A stretch of 64,000 bases of DNA, taken from Rhodococcus sp. KRD162 (GTDB taxonomy: Bacteria; Actinomycetota; Actinomycetes; Mycobacteriales; Mycobacteriaceae). The translations under genes and the position numbers were made by a program. This document shows positions 46,931-56,087 of this stretch, in pieces. The stretch is from NCBI RefSeq assembly GCF_017168335.1, contig NZ_JABFAU010000015.1:275828-339827 (forward strand), given 5' to 3'. The stretch's first letter is position 1. The number at the start of each line of letters is the position of its first letter. A model generated the notes under the pieces. It did no database searches, was not told where the DNA came from, and was given only the letters and a program-made list of their open reading frames with translations.

Positions 46931-46990
46931 CCTGCCATTTTGTACAGCACGACGCTAGGTCGGACACCATTTCGTCGATAGGGCACTACA
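46931..46990. promoter_or_regulatory. gabT / pucR divergent control region
   Basis: Between the divergent starts lie two similar segments, GCCATTTTGTACAG (from 46934) and ACCATTTCGTCGAT (from 46966), spaced about three helical turns. They resemble direct-repeat binding sites, as used by PucR-type GABA regulators such as GabR of corynebacteria. The match is loose, so confidence is low. Confidence 0.3.
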
Positions 46991-48502
46991 GTGCCAGATG
47001 TGAGTGTGCAACTGTCCTGGCTGCTACGGCAGCGATCGCTTCGATTGAGTCATCGCGGCGGACCCGAGCGCAGCGCTGCTCCCATCACCTTTGCGCAGGC
47101 AACCGAGCTCACCGATCCCAGCCCCTGGCTGTCGGGCGGTGAACTGATTCTGACGACCGGACTCGGCTTCGACTCCGACGGTCCTGCCCTCGACACCTAT
47201 GTCCGCACTCTCGCGGCCGCTGGTGTCGGCTGCCTCGGTTTCGGAATCGGTCTCTCGCACAGCACCATTCCCACGTACATCCTCGACGCGGCCGAGGACG
47301 TCGGGCTTCCCGTCGTGGAGGTTCCGTACGACATTCCGTTCGCTGCCGTCATTCGCGCGGTCATGAAACGCCTCTCCGAGCAGGAGTACGAGCGGGTTGT
47401 TCGCGCGGCGGCGGTACAGAACCGGATCACCAGGGCAGCATTGCACGGAGGGGTGGAGGCGATCGTCCGTGAACTCGCCGTCGCCACCTCGACGTCGGTG
47501 GCGCTGATCGGCACGCGCACCGAGTCGTTTCATCCGATGGATGCATCCGATCTCGTCGAGCAGGCGGCAGATATCGCCCGCAGCATCCGTCCGTCGTCGA
47601 CACCGGCCACTGTGTCGGTCAGCGAACCCGGCCGAACCGTCAGTCTCCACTCGGTGCCGATCACCGGGAGCGGCCCGACTTTCCTCGCCATTCGCACCGC
47701 GGGCCCGATGACGGGCGTCGAGCAAATCCTGCTGGGGCATGCGGTGTCACTTGTCACGCTCGAGCTCGAGAAGCCGGCGCGCCTGCGTGCCGAGCAATCC
47801 CGGCTCAACACGCTCGCACTCGGGTTGCTGCTCGACGGTCATCTGCTTTCTTCGGTCGATTCGCCGCTACCGAGCTATCTCGCCGACGCGGCCGACGACG
47901 ATTCGTCCATCCGGGTCGCCGTGGTCCGCGCACCGTCCGAGCGGATCATCGAGGCATTCGATGCGCAGTGTCGGCTGCGGTCGCGGCCCACCTTCGCCCG
48001 AGTCACCGACTCCGGCGGCACGCTCTTGTTGCGCGGCTCCGACGACGCCATGTTCGTGGCACAACTGATGGATTCGCTGCCGAGATCGGCCTGTGCCGGT
48101 CTCAGTTCGCGGCGACCTATCACCGAATCTCCTGTGGCCCTTCGGCAGGCCTCTCTCGCGTGCGCCGCCGCCGGGCCGAGCGATCGCATCGTAGAATTCT
48201 CCGGGTCCATGCTGTTGGCCTCGGAACCGGTACAGGAGTCGCTACGCGCCATGGCCGCCACGACCGTTGCGCTGTTGGCCGACTACGACCGCGATCACAA
48301 CGCCGACCTGGTGGGGTCGCTTCGGGCTTTCCTCGAGGCCAACGGGCACTGGGAAACTGCGGCGACGAACCTGTCGGTTCATCGTCACACTTTGCGAAAC
48401 CGGATCACGCGGTGCGAGGAGTTGCTCGCAGTGGATTTGACGTCTGCGCGGGTGCGGGCAGAGTTGTTGCTGTCATTGCTGGCGGTGGCGGCGGCGGCGT
48501 GA
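46991..48502 (+). CDS. PucR-family transcriptional regulator (GabR-like)
   Basis: 503 residues with GTG at 46991 (in-frame GTGs nearby at 47000 and 47006). N-terminal PucR ligand domain: ITFAQATELTDPSPWLSGGELILTTGLGFDSD and GIGLSHSTIPTYILDAAEDVGLPVVEVPYDIPFAAVIRAVMKRL. C-terminal helix-turn-helix: LVGSLRAFLEANGHWETAATNLSVHRHTLRNRITRCEELL. Divergent from gabTD, so it is the likely activator of GABA use. Its TGA overlaps the GTG of a small repeat-peptide frame. Confidence 0.9.
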   Translation: MPDVSVQLSWLLRQRSLRLSHRGGPERSAAPITFAQATELTDPSPWLSGGELILTTGLGFDSDGPALDTYVRTLAAAGVGCLGFGIGLSHSTIPTYILDAAEDVGLPVVEVPYDIPFAAVIRAVMKRLSEQEYERVVRAAAVQNRITRAALHGGVEAIVRELAVATSTSVALIGTRTESFHPMDASDLVEQAADIARSIRPSSTPATVSVSEPGRTVSLHSVPITGSGPTFLAIRTAGPMTGVEQILLGHAVSLVTLELEKPARLRAEQSRLNTLALGLLLDGHLLSSVDSPLPSYLADAADDDSSIRVAVVRAPSERIIEAFDAQCRLRSRPTFARVTDSGGTLLLRGSDDAMFVAQLMDSLPRSACAGLSSRRPITESPVALRQASLACAAAGPSDRIVEFSGSMLLASEPVQESLRAMAATTVALLADYDRDHNADLVGSLRAFLEANGHWETAATNLSVHRHTLRNRITRCEELLAVDLTSARVRAELLLSLLAVAAAA

Positions 48503-48606
48503 GTGGAGCCTGCGAAATGAACCATCGGGGCGTGAGTGGAGCCTGCGGAATGAACCAGGCGGGCGTGAGTGGAGCCTGCGAAATGAACCAGGCGGGCGTG
48601 CAGTGA
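48499..48606 (+). repeat. Three tandem 33-bp repeats, readable as a 35-residue peptide
   Basis: Copies are 48499-48531, 48532-48564 and 48565-48597; copies 2 and 3 differ at one base and copy 1 at a few. Each is 11 codons and reads VSGACEMNQAG or a close variant, so the run encodes a 35-residue peptide ending VQ and TGA at 48604-48606. The GTG start at 48499 overlaps the pucR stop (GTGA) and the stop overlaps the DUF1275 start (GTGA). The repeat unit itself begins GTGAGT, the same hexamer that starts the DUF1275 gene. Whether the peptide is made, or the repeat merely preserves coupling, is open. Confidence 0.85.
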
Positions 48607-49304
48607 GTTCTGAACCTCCCATCACCGTCGCGACTGCGAAGTCGGTTCGGCTCGGGGTGCTTCTGGCCGCCGTCGGCGGGTTCCTCGACGCCTACACCTA
48701 CGTCACTCGCGGTGGCGTGTTCGCGGGCGCACAGACCGGCAATGTCGTATTGCTCGGCGTCGATATCGCAGGTGGGCGGTGGACCGAGGCGCTCGCGTTC
48801 GTGCCGCCGTTGACTGCGTTCGTGTTGGGCGTCGCTACAGCGGAGTTCATCGCGTTGCCCGAGGTGGCGAAGATCGTGCGGCGGCCGGTTCGCGCGGTTC
48901 TCGTGGTCGAGATACTCGTGGTTCTGGCGGTCGGTTTTCTTCCGGCAACCGTGCCCGATGCCCTCGTCTCGGTGATTCTCGCGCATGTGGCCGGCGTGCA
49001 GGTGACGACTTTTCGTGTGCTGGTGGATTCGCCGTTCAACACCACGATGACGACCGGGAATCTCCGCAGCATGTCTATGGCGGCGTTTCATCGAGTCGTG
49101 GACGGCGATCGTGAGGAGGGGACGCGGGCGGGAAGATTCGGTGTGGTGATCGCTGGTTTCCTCGGCGGGGCGCTACTGGGGGCGGTGGCAGTCGAGTTGT
49201 TCGGCCTTCGGGCGATCTGGGTGGTCGCCGTGATGCTGACCTTCGCTCTGGCACTGTTCGTGTTCGACGAGCGCCGTCCGCAGTCGCTGCCCCCGAAAAG
49301 CTAG
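48603..49304 (+). CDS. DUF1275 (YoaK-like) membrane protein
   Basis: 233 residues with GTG at 48603. Six or so hydrophobic helices and the family start GVLLAAVGGFLDAYTYVTRGGVFAGAQTGNVVLLGVDIAGG, plus VQVTTFRVLVDSPFNTTMTTGNLRSM. DUF1275 proteins are membrane proteins of unknown function, perhaps transporters. It is joined to pucR through the repeat peptide, and its stop overlaps the convergent monooxygenase stop by the CTAG at 49301-49304. Confidence 0.88.
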   Translation: MSSEPPITVATAKSVRLGVLLAAVGGFLDAYTYVTRGGVFAGAQTGNVVLLGVDIAGGRWTEALAFVPPLTAFVLGVATAEFIALPEVAKIVRRPVRAVLVVEILVVLAVGFLPATVPDALVSVILAHVAGVQVTTFRVLVDSPFNTTMTTGNLRSMSMAAFHRVVDGDREEGTRAGRFGVVIAGFLGGALLGAVAVELFGLRAIWVVAVMLTFALALFVFDERRPQSLPPKS

Positions 49305-50986
49305 TCGCCCAATCGAAGTGGGGCGATGGACTCGAATACGTCGCCCGGTCCGGGATTGTCTTCTGCCGATGTCCCTCCCAGATGGTGTACGACGCCCCAT
49401 ACCGCGTTCAGTGCGGTGTGGATGGCACCTTCGGCCCAGCCTGCGGTCCAGGAGATGTCGTCACCGGCCAGAAATATCCCCCGGTGCCGTGGGTCGAGTT
49501 CGTGTTGCACGAAGTGGGTGAACAGTCTTTCCTGGTATCGGTAGTGCCCTGGCAGGTTCGCTTTGAAGGCTCCCATGAAGTCGCGTTCGGTTTCCCAGGA
49601 CAACGTGACCGGGGTCGAGATGATGTGGCTGCGGAAATCGACGCCGGGATAGATCTCCTCGAGCGAGCGCAGCATGATGTTCATGCGCTCGGTCGGGTCG
49701 AGGGCCAGCAGCTTGAGCGAATCGTCCGACCAGGTGTAGGACAGGCAGATCAGTCCGGGCTTGCCTTCGCCTTGGTCGAGTAGGTAGGTGCCTCGGCTCA
49801 TGCGATCGGTCAGCGTCATGCTGACCAGGTCTCGCCCGGTGACCGGGTCCTTGTCCTTCCAGAACGGCCGATCGACGAGGGCGAACACTTTGGTCGACCC
49901 CATGTAGTGGGTGCGTTCGATGGCGGTCCAGTGATCGATGGGAAACAGGTCGTCGTCACATCTGATGTTGCTGAGCAGCATCCAACTCTGTGCGGTCACG
50001 ACGGCAGCAGGGTAGGTCCGAATGTTGCCGCGGTCGTCGTGGATCGTGGTGCCGCCGTCGGTCCGCCTGATCTCGGTGACCCGGGACATGGTGGTGCCGC
50101 CGTTCAGTGAGGCCACCGACGTGCCGGCCGGCCAGTGCGCCATGTTCTCGGGCGAGCGAGTCCACAGTCGCATCGGCAGTTGCTGTGAGCCGCCGACGAT
50201 TCCACGATGATGGTCGTCTGCCGCGGTGCTGACGACACGAAGGATCTCGAGAATGGAGTTGGGATAGTCGGTGTCCCATCCGCCCGTTCCGAAACCGACC
50301 TGACCGAACACCTCTCGCATCCGAAACGACGAGAAGTGCTCGGACGCAGCGAGGAACCCGTAGAAGGTCTGATCGTCGAACTTCACGATCAGCTCGTTCC
50401 AGATTCGCTTGATCTCGCCGACGTCCCTTCGGCGAATGGCGCGCTGAAGCGGAATCAGCTCGGCGTGTTCTTCGAGCGTCCTGTTCCACGCGTTCGCCAC
50501 GTCTGCGAATATCGGCGGTAGATCGTCGAGCTTCTGCGCGTAGTGACTCTCGCCTTTGAGGTCGATGACCGTACTGGGGGTCACCTCGGCGAGCGGGTTG
50601 GGAAACGGCGTCGTGTCCAGCCCGACTGCATCGAGGTAGTGGAACAGTGCGGTCGACGACGGCGGAAATCGCATCGCACCCATCTCGGCGACCACGCCCG
50701 GATGCCCTTCGAACGGTACCGAGCGCATCCGTCCCCCGATCCGATCGGATTCGTACACAACGGGTTCGAGGCCGAGCCGGAGCAATTCGTGGGCGACGAC
50801 CATGCCCGCGAGACCACCGCCGATCACGGCGACCCGAGTGCCGAGGGCGGCGTCGGGGACGCGTCCGAGACCGTCCGGGTGCGCGAGGTACTCGTCGTAC
50901 GCGAACGGGAAGTCCGGTCCGAACATCGTCAAGGGCTGCTCGTCCTCGGATGCGATGGAGCTGTCCGGGGTGACGGGTGTGGTCAT
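49301..50986 (-). CDS. FAD L-amino-acid 2-monooxygenase (arginine/lysine 2-monooxygenase type)
   Basis: 561 residues from ATG at 50986, coupled to the amidase gene (ATGA). It opens with LTMFGPDFPFAYDEYLAHPDGLG and RVAVIGGGLAGMVVAHELLRLGL (FAD site), then VAEMGAMRFPPSSTALFHYLD, GSTKVFALVDRPFWKDKDPVTGRDL, ICLSYTWSDDSLKLLALD and ends NPGPGDVFESIAPLRLGD, closely matching lysine 2-monooxygenase (DavB) and less closely tryptophan 2-monooxygenase (IaaM). These enzymes turn an L-amino acid oxidatively into the amide with loss of CO2. Because a guanidinobutyrase-type gene is adjacent, L-arginine to 4-guanidinobutyramide is the favoured reaction; lysine to 5-aminovaleramide is the alternative. Confidence 0.85.
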   Translation of the reverse strand: MTTPVTPDSSIASEDEQPLTMFGPDFPFAYDEYLAHPDGLGRVPDAALGTRVAVIGGGLAGMVVAHELLRLGLEPVVYESDRIGGRMRSVPFEGHPGVVAEMGAMRFPPSSTALFHYLDAVGLDTTPFPNPLAEVTPSTVIDLKGESHYAQKLDDLPPIFADVANAWNRTLEEHAELIPLQRAIRRRDVGEIKRIWNELIVKFDDQTFYGFLAASEHFSSFRMREVFGQVGFGTGGWDTDYPNSILEILRVVSTAADDHHRGIVGGSQQLPMRLWTRSPENMAHWPAGTSVASLNGGTTMSRVTEIRRTDGGTTIHDDRGNIRTYPAAVVTAQSWMLLSNIRCDDDLFPIDHWTAIERTHYMGSTKVFALVDRPFWKDKDPVTGRDLVSMTLTDRMSRGTYLLDQGEGKPGLICLSYTWSDDSLKLLALDPTERMNIMLRSLEEIYPGVDFRSHIISTPVTLSWETERDFMGAFKANLPGHYRYQERLFTHFVQHELDPRHRGIFLAGDDISWTAGWAEGAIHTALNAVWGVVHHLGGTSAEDNPGPGDVFESIAPLRLGD

Positions 50987-51819
50987 CGGTCGGTCTCCTG
51001 CTCGGCCCGCGAGGGTCCGGTCGGGTGGACAACGGTGCGGTAGAGATCCGGTCGGCGGTCGGCGAGATGGGTGTTGACCGCGCGTGATCGAGCGAGTTCG
51101 CTCGGATCGAGCTCCGCCGTGAGTAGTTCCTCGTGCGCGCCTGCTCGTGCTATGTCGTGTCCACTGGGCCCGACGGCACAGCTGCGCCCGCAATAGGTCA
51201 GGCTCGTCTCCGTTCCGCAGCGGTTGACGTAGGTGATGAACAGCTGACTTTCGTAGGCCCGCGTCGGGACGAGATGGGTGGCGATGATTTCGAATGGGGT
51301 CATCAGGCCGGTCGGGACGATCAACCATTGCGTTCCGGCGTCGGCGTGCGCCCGCACTGCTTCGGGGAATTCGACGTCGTAGCAGGTGAGTAGTCCGCAG
51401 CGCAGTCCGCCGAAATCGAACTGCACCAGTAAATCCGGGCCGGGAGCGAAGTGGGCGCGGTCGAGCTCACCGAACAGGTGCGTCTTCCGGTAGTGCGCCC
51501 GTGGTCGTCCGGATGCATCGACGACCTGCACGGCATTGAACACCGATTCTCCGCTGCGCTCGGGGTATCCGTATGCGATTGCCACGCTGCGGGTTCGCGC
51601 GATCTCGGCGACGCGCTGAAAGATCGGACCGTCGGCCGGCTCCGCTCGCTCGAGCACCAGTTCACCGATGTCGTAGCCGCTGACCGACATTTCGGGCGTG
51701 ACGAGGATGGACGCGCCCGCTCGTGCCGCCTCTGCCGCGGCGGCGTCGATGGCGGCGAGGTTGACCTCGACTTCGCCGGAGTGTTCGGGCCCCTGATACA
51801 GGGACACGGTAACCGTCAT
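50983..51819 (-). CDS. Nitrilase-superfamily amidase (4-guanidinobutyramide / 5-aminovaleramide type)
   Basis: 278 residues from ATG at 51819, overlapping the XRE-cupin stop and the monooxygenase start by four bases each. The catalytic triad is visible: Glu in LVTPEMSVSGYDI, Lys in HYRKTHLFGELDR and Cys in CGLLTCYDVEFPEAV. Aliphatic amidases of this kind hydrolyse the amide made by the monooxygenase, giving 4-guanidinobutyrate (arginine route) or 5-aminovalerate (lysine route, DavA). The tight coupling to the oxidase is the main support for this substrate. Confidence 0.86.
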   Translation of the reverse strand: MTVTVSLYQGPEHSGEVEVNLAAIDAAAAEAARAGASILVTPEMSVSGYDIGELVLERAEPADGPIFQRVAEIARTRSVAIAYGYPERSGESVFNAVQVVDASGRPRAHYRKTHLFGELDRAHFAPGPDLLVQFDFGGLRCGLLTCYDVEFPEAVRAHADAGTQWLIVPTGLMTPFEIIATHLVPTRAYESQLFITYVNRCGTETSLTYCGRSCAVGPSGHDIARAGAHEELLTAELDPSELARSRAVNTHLADRRPDLYRTVVHPTGPSRAEQETDR

Positions 51820-52448
51820 CTCGACAACTCCTGTTTCCTGTTGTGCAACTCCTCGGGCAGGGCCGGTGCCAGTACCCACAACACCCGTGCACCGCCGACG
51901 CTGTCGCTGCGAAAACTGTGCGGCCGTCGCGGTGAGAACGTGAATGCATCGCCCGCCCCGAGCACGAGGTCGTCCCCGCCGAAGGTCCCGTCTGGCTCGG
52001 CTTCGAAGGTCACTCTGATTTCGCCGGACAGCACGTGCACGAACGTGACGTCCAACGGCAGGGTGTACGACTCCGCGCCACTGCCGCCACCTTCCTCGAT
52101 ATCTCCCAGCAACACCTGGACCCGACGCTCGCCCACCGGTGTCAGCAGATACTCCGTCATCGCCTCACCGCCGAACACGATGCGCGGCAACGACTGTGCG
52201 CGCACCACTTCGCCCGCCGGGGCATCGTCGAACAGGGAACCCACCGGGACGTCGAGCGCAGCACACACCCGCACCAACGACGCGACCGAGGCGTTCACCT
52301 GATCGCGCTCGAGCTTGGACAGGTACCCCTTGGTCACCCCACAGGTGTCGGCGAGCGCGTCGAGTGTCAGTCGCTTCTTCTGCCGCGCCTCCTTGAGCCG
52401 CGCACCGATCCGCGGCGCGTCGTTCTCGACCGACGTAGCAACAGACAC
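51816..52448 (-). CDS. XRE-cupin transcriptional regulator
   Basis: 210 residues from ATG at 52448. N-terminal XRE helix-turn-helix: IGARLKEARQKKRLTLDALADTCGVTKGYLSKLERDQVNASVASLVRVCAAL; C-terminal cupin: LPLDVTFVHVLSGEIRVTFEAE and DAFTFSPRRPHSFRS. It is first in the operon with amidase and monooxygenase and divergent from the ureohydrolase gene, so it probably controls both units, with an amino-acid or guanidino compound as ligand. TTGACA at 52475-52480 may be a -35 box for the ureohydrolase gene. Confidence 0.9.
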   Translation of the reverse strand: MSVATSVENDAPRIGARLKEARQKKRLTLDALADTCGVTKGYLSKLERDQVNASVASLVRVCAALDVPVGSLFDDAPAGEVVRAQSLPRIVFGGEAMTEYLLTPVGERRVQVLLGDIEEGGGSGAESYTLPLDVTFVHVLSGEIRVTFEAEPDGTFGGDDLVLGAGDAFTFSPRRPHSFRSDSVGGARVLWVLAPALPEELHNRKQELSR

Positions 52449-52565
52449 CGTTCTCGCCTCTCAGGAAACTCGTGTTGACAAGATCGTGCATCAGAGTAAC
52501 GCTTGCCGAGTGAACTGGTCGACTCGACGGTCACCGGACTCCGCTCTCTCGAAAAGGATTTGTCG

Positions 52566-53525
52566 ATGAACCCGAGCAATCCCGAGCACACCCCGATCGG
52601 TCCGGTCGATACCACCAAGGTTCCTCGTTACGCCGAGCCCACCACGTTCGCTCGCCTTCCGCGGCTCGACGAGGTCGCCCGCGCCGACGTCACCATCCTC
52701 GGCGTCCCGTTCGATTCCGGGGTGAGCTACCGGCCCGGCGCGCGTTTCGGCCCCGGGCACATCCGGGCAGCGTCGAAACTGTTGCGGCCCTACAATCCTG
52801 CGCTACAGGTCTCACCCTTCGCCCGCCAACAGGTGGCTGATTTCGGAGACATCGGGGTCAACCCGTTCGACATCACCGAGGCACTGACCACCGTGCACGA
52901 CGCGGTGACCGACCTGCGTGCAGACGGTTCCTCGGTCCTGACGCTCGGCGGCGACCACACCATCGCTCTGCCGATTCTGCGTTCGCTCGCGCGCGACCAC
53001 GGACCGGTGGCCGTGTTGCACTTCGACGCTCACCTCGACACGTGGGACACCTATTTCGGTGCGCCGTACACGCACGGCACACCGTTCCGCCGCGCCAGCG
53101 AGGAAGGCCTCATCGATCTGGAGCGCTCACAGCACATCGGCATTCGCGGACCCCTCTACAGCGAGCAGGACCTCGAGGACGATCGCGTGCTCGGCTTCCA
53201 GGTGATCCGATCCGACGACTACGAGGTCGACGGCGTGGCCAGCATCGTCGAACGGATGCGTCGACGTCTCGACGGCGGTCCGGTCTACGTCTCGGTCGAC
53301 ATCGACGTCCTCGACCCCGCGCATGCACCGGGCACCGGCACTCCGGAGGCAGGCGGGATGACCTCCCGCGAACTGTTGAACACGCTGCGAGGACTCGTCG
53401 GCCTGAACGTGGTCGGTGCCGACATCGTGGAAGTGGCACCCGCATACGACCATGCCGAGATAACGGGGATCGCGGCGGCTCACGTCGCCTACGAGCTCCT
53501 TTCGGTACTGGCCCTCAACCGCTGA
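52566..53525 (+). CDS. Agmatinase/guanidinobutyrase-type ureohydrolase
   Basis: 319 residues from ATG at 52566, with AAAAGGA upstream. The binuclear Mn ligands are all visible: [24 protein letters not shown] and [26 protein letters not shown]. The start [25 protein letters not shown] is that of agmatinase/guanidinobutyrase rather than arginase. Placed divergently from the XRE-cupin/amidase/monooxygenase operon, guanidinobutyrase (4-guanidinobutyrate to GABA and urea) is the best fit. Agmatinase is the alternative; no arginine decarboxylase gene is seen here to supply agmatine. Confidence 0.88.
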   Translation: MNPSNPEHTPIGPVDTTKVPRYAEPTTFARLPRLDEVARADVTILGVPFDSGVSYRPGARFGPGHIRAASKLLRPYNPALQVSPFARQQVADFGDIGVNPFDITEALTTVHDAVTDLRADGSSVLTLGGDHTIALPILRSLARDHGPVAVLHFDAHLDTWDTYFGAPYTHGTPFRRASEEGLIDLERSQHIGIRGPLYSEQDLEDDRVLGFQVIRSDDYEVDGVASIVERMRRRLDGGPVYVSVDIDVLDPAHAPGTGTPEAGGMTSRELLNTLRGLVGLNVVGADIVEVAPAYDHAEITGIAAAHVAYELLSVLALNR

Positions 53526-53540
53526 CGACGGTCCCTGCGG

Positions 53541-54440
53541 TCACCGCCGCGGCAACACCAGGATCGGCACCGGTGAATGACGGATAATCTTGGTCGCTCG
53601 TGATCCGAGAAACACGCGGGCGATGGGGCCGAGCGGGCCGGACGAACCGATGGCCAACACTTCACCGTCCTGCCACTGCGCCTCGTCGAGGGCCTCGCGC
53701 CAACTGCGCCCCGAGGCCAGTTCCGTCGTCACTCGGTCGGCCGAGAGCCCCACTCCCACTGCATCTTCCACCGCAGCTGTGAGCGCTTCGGTCAGCCCTC
53801 GCGAGAGCTCCGCGGCAACATCGTCCTCGGCTCGCAGTCCCACTTCGGGTGGGTACATCGTCGCCCCGCGCACGACGAACGACGCCAATCGCAGTGGAAT
53901 TCCGGCATCCCTTGCCAACTCCGCTGTCGGCCCCACGACGCGCGAGGCCTCGCTGTCACCGGAGAACGCGCAGGTGATCCTGGTCAGAGTCGCGCGGTTG
54001 CGCACCCGGTAGCCACGCGGAGCGAGGGCGACGGTCACCGGCGAGGAGTGCAGGAGTTTGTCCGCGGTCGAACCCACGACAACCTGCCCCAGCGCCCCGT
54101 CCCCCGATGACCCGAGCACCAGCACCGAAGCAGGCACGCTCTCTGCGGCTTCGGTCAGTGCCGTCGACACCGAGCGGTGCGCGAGGCGATGGAACGACGC
54201 GGCGATATCGGGTGCGCGATCGGCGAGGAATCGACGTGCCTTCGCCTCCGACTCGGCGGCCGTCGCCGCAGCCCAGTCCGAGAACTCGGCGTCGACACGG
54301 GCCATCGACGGCGTCGACCACGGTTTGGGCACCACGGTCGCGACATCGATGGTCGTTCCCGAGGATCGCGCCAACTGAGCGCCGAGATCGAGTGCGCCGA
54401 CGCTTCCTTTGCCCGGCGCGAAGGCGATCAAGATGCTCAT
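53541..54440 (-). CDS. Universal stress protein, tandem Usp domains
   Basis: 299 residues from ATG at 54440, overlapping the permease stop (ATGA). Two Usp folds are seen, each ending in the nucleotide-binding type motif: VLVLGSSGDGALGQVVVGSTADKLLHSSPVTVALAP (first) and VLAIGSSGPLGPIARVFLGSRATKIIRHSPVPILVLP (second), GxxGxxxGS-type, hence the ATP-binding class. Fused Usp genes often follow amino-acid permeases and may regulate them. Convergent with the ureohydrolase gene (15-base gap). Confidence 0.9.
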   Translation of the reverse strand: MSILIAFAPGKGSVGALDLGAQLARSSGTTIDVATVVPKPWSTPSMARVDAEFSDWAAATAAESEAKARRFLADRAPDIAASFHRLAHRSVSTALTEAAESVPASVLVLGSSGDGALGQVVVGSTADKLLHSSPVTVALAPRGYRVRNRATLTRITCAFSGDSEASRVVGPTAELARDAGIPLRLASFVVRGATMYPPEVGLRAEDDVAAELSRGLTEALTAAVEDAVGVGLSADRVTTELASGRSWREALDEAQWQDGEVLAIGSSGPLGPIARVFLGSRATKIIRHSPVPILVLPRR

Positions 54441-55879
54441 CGCGCCTGCTTTCCAGCCGATCGGAGCGCCGAGTGATGCCTACCCCACAGGAGATAGAAC
54501 GCGAGAACCACGGCAAGCCACAGCACGAACCAGAACCAGGTCGTCCATCGCAGACCGGACAGGATGTACACACAGGCGGCGACCGAGAGCACCGGGGTCA
54601 CCGGATACCCGGGCACCTTGAAGGGACGCTCGAGGTTCGGCATGGTGCGACGAAGGACGATCACTCCGATCGCCACGACGATGAATGCGACGAGGGTGCC
54701 GATCGACACGAGGTCGGCGAGTTTGTCGAGAGGGATGAACGCAGCGAGAATCGAGATGATCACGGCAACGACGATCGTGTTGTTCACCGGCGTGTGAGTG
54801 CGGGGGCTGACTGTGGCGAAGGCTTTGGGCAACATGCCATCTCGGCCCATGGCGAAGAGAATGCGAGTCTGCCCGTACATCGTCACCAGGGTCACCGAGA
54901 AGATCGAGATCACCGCTCCCGCGGCCAGGATCGTCGCCGGCCAAGCCCGCCCGGTGACATTGCGAAGGATCTCGGCCAACCCGGCTTCCTCCTGGCCCGC
55001 AAAGGCGGTCCACGGCTGAGTGCCGAGGGCGGCCACAGCAACGACGAGGTAGAAGACGATGACGACGACGAGGGCCGCAATGATGGCTCGCGGCATCGTC
55101 TTCTGCGGATTCTTCACCTCGTCGCCCGCTGTCGACACCGCGTCGAGACCGATGAACGAGAAGAAGATGGTGCCCGCGGCGGCGGTGACACCTGCCGCCC
55201 CCAGCGGCATGAAGTCGGAAAAGTTGCCCGAATCGAAGGCGCTGAATCCGACGACCGCGAACAGCGCGAGTACGCCCAGCTTGATGACGACCATGACCGC
55301 ATTGACGGCCGCGGACTCACTGGCACCGCGTATGAGCAGCACGGCGCACAACACGATCAGCACCACGGCCGGCAGGTTCATCACGCCCGGATCGGTGTCT
55401 CCCGGCGCGGCGGACAGTGCGTGCGGGATGGAGAAGCCGAAGAGGTTGTCGAGAAGCTCGTTGAGATACCCACTCCACCCCACGGCGACGGCGGCGCTCG
55501 ATACCCCGTACTCGAGCAACAGGCAGGCTGCGACCCCCATTGCGACGACCTCGCCCATCGTCACATAGGCGTAGGAATAGGTCGAGCCCGACACCGGCAC
55601 CGCCGAGGCCATTTCGGCGTAGCAGATGGCGGCGAGACCGGCAGCGATGCCCGCCGCCAGGAACGAGAGGACCACCGCGGGACCGGCTTCGGGAACAGCG
55701 AGCGAGAGCACGAAGAAGATGCCGGTGCCGATGGTGGCGCCCACTCCGAACATCGTCAGCTGGAAGGTACCGATGGTCCGCTCGAGTCCACCACTGGTGT
55801 GCTGGTCGGGATCGGCGATCGGCTTCTTGCGCAGCAGCTGCGATCTCAGGCCTGGTGCGGGTCTGTTCGACGAGGTCAT
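54437..55879 (-). CDS. APC-family amino acid permease (cationic amino acid type)
   Basis: 480 residues from ATG at 55879. About 12 membrane helices. The substrate-site helix FGVGATIGTGIFFVLSLAVPEAGPAVVLSFLAAGIAAGLAAICYAEMASAVPVSGSTYSYAYVTMGE is characteristic of the CAT/APC group (similar to YfnA and CAT transporters), and the end shows NLERPFKVPGYPVTPVLSV. It probably imports a cationic amino acid such as arginine or lysine for the neighbouring pathway, which is inferred from position. Coupled to the universal stress protein gene. Confidence 0.9.
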   Translation of the reverse strand: MTSSNRPAPGLRSQLLRKKPIADPDQHTSGGLERTIGTFQLTMFGVGATIGTGIFFVLSLAVPEAGPAVVLSFLAAGIAAGLAAICYAEMASAVPVSGSTYSYAYVTMGEVVAMGVAACLLLEYGVSSAAVAVGWSGYLNELLDNLFGFSIPHALSAAPGDTDPGVMNLPAVVLIVLCAVLLIRGASESAAVNAVMVVIKLGVLALFAVVGFSAFDSGNFSDFMPLGAAGVTAAAGTIFFSFIGLDAVSTAGDEVKNPQKTMPRAIIAALVVVIVFYLVVAVAALGTQPWTAFAGQEEAGLAEILRNVTGRAWPATILAAGAVISIFSVTLVTMYGQTRILFAMGRDGMLPKAFATVSPRTHTPVNNTIVVAVIISILAAFIPLDKLADLVSIGTLVAFIVVAIGVIVLRRTMPNLERPFKVPGYPVTPVLSVAACVYILSGLRWTTWFWFVLWLAVVLAFYLLWGRHHSALRSAGKQAR

Positions 55880-56087
55880 GCAGGCGACTCCCAACGTGGA
55901 GACGAACGTGCGGATCGGCTGATTGTGCTCCCAGATAGTGCCTCTCGCATACCGAACACGCCGCCCGGTGTGATCGTGCGTGTCCCGGACAGGGTCGGGA
56001 GCGGTGCACTGTCGTCTGCCCACACTGTCGTCCGCTCACGCTGTTGCCTACCATTGACCTTCAGTCGGATTGGAGATGCGAGAACAC

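Noticed and set aside
48499..48597. A CRISPR array
   Set aside because: The 33-bp repeats are directly adjacent without spacers, and no cas gene is near.
49301..51819. Auxin synthesis by the indole-3-acetamide route (IaaM/IaaH)
   Set aside because: The oxidase resembles IaaM, but the match to lysine/arginine 2-monooxygenase is much closer, and the amidase is of the nitrilase type rather than the amidase-signature IaaH.
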